A DNA stretch of 8,182 nt from Desulfurococcales archaeon (GTDB taxonomy: Archaea > Thermoproteota > Thermoprotei_A > Sulfolobales > NBVN01). Below, piece by piece: positions 1 through 4,676 of the stretch (position 1 is its first letter; every line of letters begins with the position of its first letter). Position numbers and translations under genes: made by a program. The notes under the pieces were generated by a model. That model had not been told where the DNA came from. It did not search any database and saw only the letters and a list, made by a program, of their open reading frames with translations. The stretch covers positions 1 to 8,182 of the forward strand of contig JAGHCP010000144.1 of the NCBI GenBank assembly GCA_021160415.1, in the 5' to 3' direction.

Positions 1-6
1 GAAGGT

Positions 7-786
7 GTGAATCCCGTCGTGATGACGTTCTTAGGCGCTTCGGGCCCGTATCCCGGAAGCGATGACCTCCCATCAATCCTAGTGTCATCAGGAAGGAAGC
101 ACATACTGCTCGACGCAGGTGAGGGGGTTCAACACAGATTACTTGATGCAGGTAGAAGCGTCACATCAGTGACGCACGTCTTGATCACGCATCTCCACGG
201 AGACCACGTGTTGGGGTTGCTGCCCTTAATCCAGTCGCGGTCTTTAGGGGGTGCCGAAACCCCGTTAACTGTTGCTGGACCTAAAGGCTTGAAGGATTTC
301 CTGCTGGACTCATTTAAGCATTTGATGTTCGCACCCTCCTACGAGCTGAGGGTTTTGGAGATAGGTTCAAGGGGTGAGTTAGACCTAGGCGGTGTGAAGG
401 TCGCGTTCGAGGAGCTCATACACAGCGTCCCGACGGTTGGTTACCGCCTCTACTTCCCTGGGCTGTCACTCTGCTACGTGACCGACACAAGGCCTTCGGA
501 GAGAGCCGTTAAGCTATGCTCAGGTGTTGATGTGCTGGTGCATGACGCCGCTTTCTCCTGTGAGGATCAACGCATCGCTGAGGAATACATGCATTCGACG
601 GTTTGTGAGGCCGCAGGCATCGCCTCAGAAGCCGAGGCGAAGGTGCTGTACCTGTACCACACATCGCCGAGGTACAGGGATCCGGGTTTCCTGCTCGCGC
701 AATGCAGGAAGGTCTTCAAGAGCTGCTTTCTTGCGAGGAAATTTATGAAGGTCTACTTACTGCCTAAAATGCTTAAGGAGATATGA
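7..786 (+). CDS. RNase Z-like metallo-beta-lactamase-fold hydrolase, short form without the exosite arm
   Basis: Predicted zinc-dependent phosphodiesterase of the RNase Z/ElaC family, whose members cut the 3' trailer from tRNA precursors. Visible landmarks are LLDAGEG near residue 36, the zinc motif HLHGDH at 62-67, H139 in IHSVPTVGYR, D160 in VTDTRP, H196 in MHST, and H218 in YHTSPRY. All expected metal ligands are therefore present. The protein is 259 aa, while typical RNase Z enzymes are about 280-310. The missing part lies between GYR (about residue 147) and VTDTRP, where the family normally carries the tRNA-binding arm. The start is uncertain: GTG at 7 keeps the longest frame, but family proteins usually begin a few residues before TFLG, so GTG 19 or ATG 22 are possible. 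The upstream region is outside the window. It ends 1 nt from the converging UPF0201 gene. The fold is certain; tRNA substrate is inferred. Confidence 0.85.
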   Translation: MNPVVMTFLGASGPYPGSDDLPSILVSSGRKHILLDAGEGVQHRLLDAGRSVTSVTHVLITHLHGDHVLGLLPLIQSRSLGGAETPLTVAGPKGLKDFLLDSFKHLMFAPSYELRVLEIGSRGELDLGGVKVAFEELIHSVPTVGYRLYFPGLSLCYVTDTRPSERAVKLCSGVDVLVHDAAFSCEDQRIAEEYMHSTVCEAAGIASEAEAKVLYLYHTSPRYRDPGFLLAQCRKVFKSCFLARKFMKVYLLPKMLKEI

Positions 787-787
787 G

Positions 788-1228
788 TCAGTGAACTTCG
801 GGAGGAGGCCTCTCCCATAAGGGTCTCCCCCCGCGTGTCTTGGGGGCTAACCAATCAATTAATTCGGGGATTCGATCGCACCTCACATTAACAATGATGG
901 GCCCTAAGGGGGATTCCGAGTCCGTATGTATGAAGGATACGTGTCCGGCGTAAGCGCTTTGCTTATGTAGTTTGAACCTCAACGTGTCTCCCCGCACACC
1001 GCTTTCAAACATCTTCCTAGCTGTGTCCAAGATTCTATCCTGCCTAAGGACTTCATGGAGCTTCGAGAGGGACTTAATTCTGTTCGACTCCGCCACTAGT
1101 AAGGGGTATGCCCTGCCTTCCTTAATTAGTTCGTGCTTATCAACATGGAATAAATTAGTTATTGCTTTAAGCACTTTACCAGCATCCTCAGTCGGCCTGA
1201 CTTCCGCCTCAACCCTCAGAGAGAACAT
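788..1228 (-). CDS. UPF0201 family protein (predicted RNA-binding, exosome-associated type)
   Basis: Conserved archaeal UPF0201 protein, often described as an RNA-binding or exosome-related protein but of unproven function. Family signatures are visible: RVEAEVRPTED at the N-terminus, LHEVLRQDRILDTAR in the middle, FKLHKQSAYAGHVSF, then SPLGPIIVNV and IDWLAPKTRGGRP near the end. I place the start at the ATG whose first base is 1228 (146 aa). It is preceded on the minus strand by GGAGGG with 9 nt spacing and lines up with the family N-terminus. An in-frame extension to 1294 would overlap UPF0200 by 86 nt and adds non-family sequence. With the chosen start it overlaps the UPF0200 gene by 20 nt, so the two are probably translationally coupled. 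In Archaeoglobus the two families occur as one fused protein, supporting a shared role. Confidence 0.88.
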   Translation of the reverse strand: MFSLRVEAEVRPTEDAGKVLKAITNLFHVDKHELIKEGRAYPLLVAESNRIKSLSKLHEVLRQDRILDTARKMFESGVRGDTLRFKLHKQSAYAGHVSFIHTDSESPLGPIIVNVRCDRIPELIDWLAPKTRGGRPLWERPPPEVH

Positions 1229-1775
1229 TCCGTAAGGCCCTCCTAACCCGTTGGAGGGCTTCCTCCTTAATAACGGTTTCAGAAGTGCCCTCATTCACAA
1301 CCATGACGTCGGCTAACGCTATCACGTTACCTAACCCCATCCTAAGTTCATCCATGTCTCGTCTCCTGAATTCATCCCAAGTACTGGGGTCGTCCCTCCT
1401 CCCCCTACTCCTTAGGCGCCTGAACCTCTCCCTAGGCGATGCATGGACGGCGACCACCACCACCTTGCCTGTCCGGGAAAACACGTTGAGCTCAGCTAGG
1501 CTCCTCACGCCGTCAACAACCACAACGTCACTCCCCATGTTTTCCATCTCCTTAACCACCAGCTCAGCTACGGCTCCCTCACCCCTCTCTTTCCTGATGC
1601 TTAGGGCGAACTTCATCATACTCTCGAGATCTAGACCTAGCCCTCTCCTGACGGCTTCCCTCCTCATAGCGTCTCCCATGCTGATGAGCCCAACCCCTAA
1701 AGCCTCCGCTATGTGTTTAGCTATGACTGACTTGCCTGCTCCAGGCATGCCGGTCACGCAGACCAGGACCTTCAA
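1209..1775 (-). CDS. UPF0200 family P-loop nucleotide kinase-like protein
   Basis: Archaeal UPF0200 protein with a nucleoside/dephospho-CoA-kinase-like fold; its substrate is unknown to me. The Walker A loop GMPGAGKS follows the first beta strand (VLVCVTG). Next comes SMGDAMRREA, as in the NMP-binding part of adenylate kinases, then a Walker B-like strand VVVVDGVRS. An arginine-rich lid-like segment (RFRRLRSRGRRDDPSTWDEFRRRD) follows. Two starts are possible. ATG at 1793 would add six residues (MCGGHD). I prefer the TTG at 1775, because GGAGGG lies 6 nt before it on the minus strand and it gives the usual family N-terminus M-K-V-x-x-x-V-T-G. It is the first gene of a two-gene operon with UPF0201, with a TATA-like box at 1831-1845. 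Confidence 0.88.
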   Translation of the reverse strand: MKVLVCVTGMPGAGKSVIAKHIAEALGVGLISMGDAMRREAVRRGLGLDLESMMKFALSIRKERGEGAVAELVVKEMENMGSDVVVVDGVRSLAELNVFSRTGKVVVVAVHASPRERFRRLRSRGRRDDPSTWDEFRRRDMDELRMGLGNVIALADVMVVNEGTSETVIKEEALQRVRRALRNVLSEG

Positions 1776-1830
1776 GTCATGCCCTCCACACATTACTCCG
1801 TACCGGTTATAACGGTCTCGTCAACGCGTG

Positions 1831-1845
1831 TTTAAATTATTTATG
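1831..1845 (-). promoter_or_regulatory. Probable TATA region for the UPF0200-UPF0201 operon
   Basis: Read on the minus strand this is CATAAATAATTTAAA, the most AT-rich stretch upstream of the operon. An archaeal TATA box lies about 26 nt before transcription start, which would put the start near 1808-1812 and leave a short leader carrying the GGAGGG ribosome site at 1782-1787. The 8-bp palindrome GTTATAAC (1806-1813) sits at that predicted start. The call rests on composition and spacing only. Confidence 0.45.
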
Positions 1846-1906
1846 CGTGACATAGGTATTACAATCTTATTATACATCCCTATTATTTTCCCAGATCATT
1901 ACGTGG

Positions 1907-1933
1907 GATTCGGTATTACGGTAATACGGAATC
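1907..1933. repeat. Near-perfect 27-bp palindrome, possible operator
   Basis: The left arm reads GATTC-G-GTATTAC, then a central G at 1920, and the right arm reads GTAATAC-G-GAATC. Twelve of thirteen symmetric positions pair; the only mismatch is G against G at 1912 and 1928. The core GGTATTAC also occurs as a lone copy at 1855-1862. It lies in the AT-rich spacer between the divergently transcribed UPF0200 operon and the zinc-ribbon gene, where a dimeric regulator could bind. An RNA hairpin is the alternative, although the 1-nt centre would leave a strained loop unless inner pairs open. No function is proven. Confidence 0.6.
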
Positions 1934-1954
1934 AGTATTTAGTGGTAGGCCTGT

Positions 1955-1973
1955 TATGTAGGTTTTCTACATA
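1955..1973 (+). repeat. Small inverted repeat (7-bp stem, 5-nt loop) before the zinc-ribbon gene
   Basis: TATGTAG and CTACATA are exact inverted copies around the loop GTTTT. The stem ends 25 nt before the GTG start at 1999 and just upstream of the ribosome site GGGTGATC (1985-1992). It could be an operator half-site pair or a leader hairpin. It is AT-rich and short, so chance is a real possibility. Confidence 0.4.
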
Positions 1974-1998
1974 CCTTAATTGGTGGGTGATCGAGTAA

Positions 1999-2283
1999 GT
2001 GCCCGTGGTTTTCAGGTGTAAAGGCTGCGGTAAACCGATATACGTGTTCGAGAGGGTTGGCCAGGACTGCTTCGGGGTTCCCTCACCTTCGGAGCTCTTC
2101 ACGAGGCTTGGGGGGAGATGCCCTCACTGCGGGAGGGTTCTAGAGCCCCCGACCCTTGACGACATAAGGATTCACGGCAGGGTTAAGGCGCCTTTAAGCA
2201 GCTACTTGGATATTAGGCTCCTAGCCTCAGGTGAGGCTCAGAGCCATGGGAGCCTCTTAGCCACGACAGCTGTTAACCACTGA
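1999..2283 (+). CDS. Small zinc-ribbon protein, conserved crenarchaeal type
   Basis: A 94-aa protein with two CxxC knuckles, C7-K-G-C10 and C41-P-H-C44, separated by about 30 residues. This is a treble-clef or zinc-ribbon arrangement expected to bind one zinc. A further cysteine, C24, lies between them. The segment VPSPSELFTRLGGRCPHCGRVL resembles archaeal zinc-ribbon proteins of unknown function, so I assign no specific role. The GTG start is well supported by GGGTGATC at 1985-1992, 6 nt before it, which matches the archaeal 16S rRNA 3' end closely. The last 46 nt overlap the converging cca gene; that tail (after about residue 79) has no motif. A nucleic-acid-related role is possible but unproven. 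Confidence 0.75.
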   Translation: MPVVFRCKGCGKPIYVFERVGQDCFGVPSPSELFTRLGGRCPHCGRVLEPPTLDDIRIHGRVKAPLSSYLDIRLLASGEAQSHGSLLATTAVNH

Positions 2284-3638
2284 AGCACCGCGTCCTTGTC
2301 TACCCCCCTACCCTCCAAGTATCTTAGGAGTTCAGCAAGGTTCGACGTAATGAGTACTACTTCGCCGCTGCCGCAACTTAGTACGTGTGAATTGCTTCGT
2401 AGGTATTCCTCCACGTTGAGGATGCTTCGGGGCTTCAGCGCTTTCAGCCTCCCTTCGAAGTCAACCCAAGGCCCCACTTCGTAGCTCCTTAGGTGCTTCT
2501 CAACGAACCTCACTAGATGCTCCCCTACCACCTTCTTTGGACCGCTCATGATCCTGAACGGAGGGATTTTCTCGTGGTTAACGACGTCGAAGGCTATCAT
2601 CGCGAAGTTCTCCTCATCGGACCATGTCCCGCAGTCCACCACAGGGTAATCCGAGACTTCAAGGCTCCTTAGAACGCGGCTGCACACCCTCCTCAGCTCA
2701 CCCCACGTAACGTCGGGCACGGGTTCCTTCATCTTGTAAAGAACGATGACTAATTCCCGGCCCCACGTCCTCAGCTCTTCTCGGAGGTGTTCAAGGCTTA
2801 AGGCCCTTCTCGGAGGGCTGAAGAACTTCTTGTCGGGTTCCTTAAGGAATGCGGAGGCCGCAAGGATCGCTAGAGTCAGCGATTTCTTGGAGACTGCCGC
2901 CGCGGTGTTCCGCCTAGTATCCACAGGGTCAGGAACTATGAGGACGTCGTCGCGGAAGAACTGCCTGAGCGTCGCTAAGTCCTCACCGCAGTTCTCGACC
3001 ACCACTACGGTTCCCTCCCCCCAACCCTTCATGGCTTTAAGGGCTTCCGTGAACGAGCCGTACTTAATGATGAGTAACTCGGTTAAGTACCCGGAGAAGC
3101 CCTGAGTCCTTATTTCAGCCCCGTAAACACCTATCCCTTTAAAGAACTTCTTAAGGAGCCTTACCTCATCCTTCATGCTCTCCGTGAGATGGTTAACGAC
3201 GTACCTAGTGTGGAAAGGGGTTCTATCCACCGCAGTCCTGATCTCAGATAAGTCCTTAGCCCAGTACGCAGGCACCACGTCGGCCTCAAGGGATCCTTTC
3301 CTCACGCGTAGGTAAGGATGTGAGGCGAACCTCCTCCGAACCAAGTAGTGTTTCGATAGTTCAAGCTCTAAGGGCTTAATGAAGTTCTGGATTAGCACCT
3401 CCCTACTCAGGTCTTCATCTCTTATAAGGACGAACACGTCGAGGTCCAAGTCACCCTTTAACGCGGTTCCTTTAGCCAGCGAGCCCTCCAACTCGATCCT
3501 ATAGGGACTGCTGATCCTAAGTGATTCGCTGATGTGTTCCTTGAGTTCTTCGTAGAACGTTAAGGCATCCCTTAACTCCTCCTCGGAAGGCCTGACCTCC
3601 TTCTTCACCTCCTCCAGTACCGTGGCTAGTTCCGGCAA
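2238..3638 (-). CDS. cca: CCA-adding enzyme (archaeal class I tRNA nucleotidyltransferase)
   Basis: Builds or repairs the 3' CCA end of tRNAs from CTP and ATP without a nucleic-acid template. The nucleotidyltransferase signature is clear: G52-S53 in EGSLAKGTALKG, then catalytic D65 and D67 in DLDLDVFV, with the third carboxylate D120 in LEADVVPAYW. The archaeal class I features RTAVDRTPFHTRYV (135-147) and GFSGYLTELLIIKYGSF (180-196) follow, then DPVDTRRNTAAAVS, and a poorly conserved tail domain. At 466 aa it is near the usual length. The start is TTG at 3638, three bases after the thpR stop; the N-terminus VLEEVKKEVRPSEEE matches archaeal relatives. thpR and cca form an operon. Its 3' end overlaps the zinc-ribbon gene on the other strand by 46 nt. 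Confidence 0.95.
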   Translation of the reverse strand: MPELATVLEEVKKEVRPSEEELRDALTFYEELKEHISESLRISSPYRIELEGSLAKGTALKGDLDLDVFVLIRDEDLSREVLIQNFIKPLELELSKHYLVRRRFASHPYLRVRKGSLEADVVPAYWAKDLSEIRTAVDRTPFHTRYVVNHLTESMKDEVRLLKKFFKGIGVYGAEIRTQGFSGYLTELLIIKYGSFTEALKAMKGWGEGTVVVVENCGEDLATLRQFFRDDVLIVPDPVDTRRNTAAAVSKKSLTLAILAASAFLKEPDKKFFSPPRRALSLEHLREELRTWGRELVIVLYKMKEPVPDVTWGELRRVCSRVLRSLEVSDYPVVDCGTWSDEENFAMIAFDVVNHEKIPPFRIMSGPKKVVGEHLVRFVEKHLRSYEVGPWVDFEGRLKALKPRSILNVEEYLRSNSHVLSCGSGEVVLITSNLAELLRYLEGRGVDKDAVLQWLTAVVAKRLPWL

Positions 3639-3641
3639 TCC

Positions 3642-4205
3642 TCAACCCCTTAACCTCACGGTCAGGACATCAGCGTATATAGGGCCTGTAGGCCTTAGGA
3701 AGGACCTCTTCAGCTTCACCTCAGTCACGGAGGACCTGCCGAAGACTGTGCCCTCGAATTCCTCCAGCAACTGCTTAAGGCACCCCGGATCAGGGCGTCC
3801 CTTAACCCTCCCGACAGTTATGTGGGGGACGAAGGACGTCCTGTCGGGCTTGGCGTAAGGCCTTAAACAAGGCTCCATGGCCTGCCTCAACGCCTTAAGG
3901 AGCTCGCCCCCTTCCTCAATGCCTACCCAGATTACCCTCGGTCTCGACACGTTTGGGAATGCCCCCACGCCCTTCACAGATATTTCGAATGGCGCATAGG
4001 TTGAGACCTTCTTCACGCATCGCTCTATGTCCGGTAAAGCCGAGTCATTGACTTCACCTATGAACCTCAGCGTTATGTGGATGTTTTCATCCTCAACAGG
4101 CTTCAACCCCCTACCTCTGAAGCAGGCGGTGAGTTTATTCTTAAATTCAATGATGCGTGAAAGGGTTTCACGGTTCTCGATCTCCACGGCAGTGAATATC
4201 CGCAT
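3642..4205 (-). CDS. thpR: RNA 2',3'-cyclic phosphodiesterase / 2'-5' RNA ligase family (ThpR)
   Basis: A 2H-phosphoesterase superfamily protein. Members open 2',3'-cyclic phosphates on RNA ends to 2'-phosphates and, in vitro, join tRNA half-molecules by 2'-5' bonds. Both catalytic motifs are present (residues counted from the upstream GTG): H46-I-T48 in IHITLRFIGE and H131-I-T133 in PHITVGRVKG, in a protein of normal size, 187 aa from the chosen start. I choose ATG 4205 (MRIFTAVEI), which matches the family N-terminus. The alternative GTG at 4214 lies inside the ribosome site GGTGGG (4210-4215), 4 nt before the ATG. It is the first gene of an operon with cca, 3 nt apart. Its promoter region is shared with the divergent tRNA-Pro gene. 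The pairing with cca fits a role at RNA ends. Confidence 0.92.
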   Translation of the reverse strand: MRIFTAVEIENRETLSRIIEFKNKLTACFRGRGLKPVEDENIHITLRFIGEVNDSALPDIERCVKKVSTYAPFEISVKGVGAFPNVSRPRVIWVGIEEGGELLKALRQAMEPCLRPYAKPDRTSFVPHITVGRVKGRPDPGCLKQLLEEFEGTVFGRSSVTEVKLKRSFLRPTGPIYADVLTVRLRG

Positions 4206-4243
4206 AACGCCCACCGCTCTACATGAGTGTGTGTTCAGTTAAA

Positions 4244-4252
4244 CCTTAAAAG
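4244..4252. promoter_or_regulatory. TATA-like element between thpR and tRNA-Pro, possibly used in both directions
   Basis: TTAAAA at 4246-4251 is centred about 27 nt before the tRNA 5' end at 4276, the expected archaeal TATA distance. Read on the minus strand (TTTTAA) it is about 43 nt before the thpR ATG, giving a predicted transcript start near 4222 and a leader of about 17 nt that carries GGTGGG. It is the best TATA candidate on either strand in this 60-bp gap. The call is from spacing and composition. Confidence 0.5.
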
Positions 4253-4275
4253 TAATTCAAGATAGAGTGTTGTGA

Positions 4276-4369
4276 GGGGCCGTCGTCTAGCTTGGCTAGG
4301 ATGCCAGCCTGGGGTGTGCGGAACCTGGAGCGCTGGTGGTCCCGGGTTCAAATCCCGGCGGCCCCACCA
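4276..4369 (+). tRNA. tRNA-Pro (anticodon GGG) with a 16-nt canonical intron; CCA encoded
   Basis: Acceptor GGGGCCG (4276-4282) pairs fully with CGGCCCC (4359-4365), followed by discriminator A and an encoded CCA (4367-4369). The D-stem is GTCT/GGAT (4285-4288 with 4299-4302). The anticodon stem CCAGC (4304-4308) pairs with GCTGG (4332-4336), the variable loop is TGGTC, and the T-arm is CCGGG-TTCAAAT-CCCGG. The anticodon GGG (4311-4313) follows T33, with G37 as usual for proline tRNAs. Sixteen extra bases (4315-4330) sit between positions 37 and 38. The mature tRNA is 78 nt with CCA. A TATA-like box is about 27 nt upstream, and T-rich sequence (CTTTCTT, 4376-4382) just downstream may end transcription. 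A minus-strand ORF overlaps its 3' end. Confidence 0.96.
4315..4330 (+). other. tRNA intron within a bulge-helix-bulge
   Basis: The intron TGTGCGGAACCTGGAG lies at the canonical 37/38 site. CTGG at 4309-4312 can pair with CTGG at 4325-4328 (two G-C and two G-U pairs) to form the 4-bp central helix. Three-base bulges GGT (4313-4315) and AGC (4329-4331) flank it, and each is cut after its second base, giving exactly this 16-nt intron. The intron's own inner helix is only about 2 bp around a 5-nt loop. The archaeal tRNA splicing endonuclease would remove it. Confidence 0.9.
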
Positions 4370-4560
4370 CGCGCGCCTTTCTTAACTATGCCGAGCTTCA
4401 CTAGGAGTTCAGCCGCCTTACTTGCTGCCTCATGCGGTGACGATGCGGAAACGTTAACGATGATTTTAGTTCCCTTCAGCCTAACCCTGAACCTCTTCCT
4501 ACCCTCAATCACGTACTCCTCAATTACCTCAAGTTCAGGGTTACTGACCCCGTCAACCAA
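4348..4560 (-). CDS. Small conserved-looking hypothetical protein overlapping tRNA-Pro antisense
   Basis: A 70-aa frame with a plausible small fold. It has two or three beta strands (EVIEEYVIEG, KRFRVRLKG, TKIIVNVSAS), then an amphipathic helix (SPHEAASKAAELLVKLGIV) and a basic Gly-rich tail. Strong sequence regularity makes it likely real, though I do not recognise the family. The only full-length start is TTG at 4560, with a weak ribosome site (GGGGTC). A shorter start at GTG, residue 17, has GAGGAG just before it. An upstream TAA at 4576-4578 limits extension. The last seven residues and the stop are written in the complement of the tRNA: TGA is the antisense of TCA at 4348-4350 in the T-loop. 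The product is basic and might bind nucleic acid, but that is speculation. Confidence 0.55.
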   Translation of the reverse strand: MVDGVSNPELEVIEEYVIEGRKRFRVRLKGTKIIVNVSASSPHEAASKAAELLVKLGIVKKGARGGAAGI

Positions 4561-4630
4561 TTCCGACCCCAGTAATTACTGCTTCGCGGATGTATTAACC
4601 TGTGCTTGCCGAACATTTTTCACTGAAACA

Positions 4631-4646
4631 GAAAGGTTTTTCATAT
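4631..4646 (+). promoter_or_regulatory. Probable BRE/TATA for the aminotransferase operon
   Basis: A purine-rich GAAAGG (4631-4636) followed by TTTTTCATAT (4637-4646) resembles an archaeal BRE plus TATA box. The predicted transcript start is near 4665-4670, leaving a very short leader with GGGGAT (4666-4671) before the ATG at 4677. The remainder of the 4561-4676 gap shows no other clear feature. Confidence 0.5.
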
Positions 4647-4676
4647 TGTAGCGAGTAGATTGTTAGGGGATGTTTT

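Noticed and set aside
972..1235. 87-codon plus-strand frame
   Set aside because: It is antisense to UPF0201, whose family motifs are clear.
1229..1294. N-terminal extension of UPF0201 by 22 residues
   Set aside because: The added residues do not fit the family N-terminus, and the ATG at 1228 has a better ribosome site.
1285..1812. Open frame of 175 codons on the plus strand
   Set aside because: It is antisense to UPF0200, Ser/Thr/Leu-rich and without any motif; the UPF0200 frame has a clear P-loop.
1806..1813. Palindrome GTTATAAC near the UPF0200 start
   Set aside because: Only 8 bp and the flanks are asymmetric; too short to call an operator on its own.
1846..1998. Possible small RNA (C/D box type) in the spacer
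   Set aside because: I found no paired RTGATGA and CTGA boxes in the right order, and no stable long helix apart from the palindrome.
2746..3105. 119-codon plus-strand frame inside cca
   Set aside because: It is a shadow of the well-conserved CCA enzyme frame, with no ribosome site and no motif.
4292..4651. 119-codon plus-strand frame starting inside the tRNA
   Set aside because: It begins in the tRNA D-loop, continues antisense to the 70-aa ORF, and shows no motif or ribosome site.
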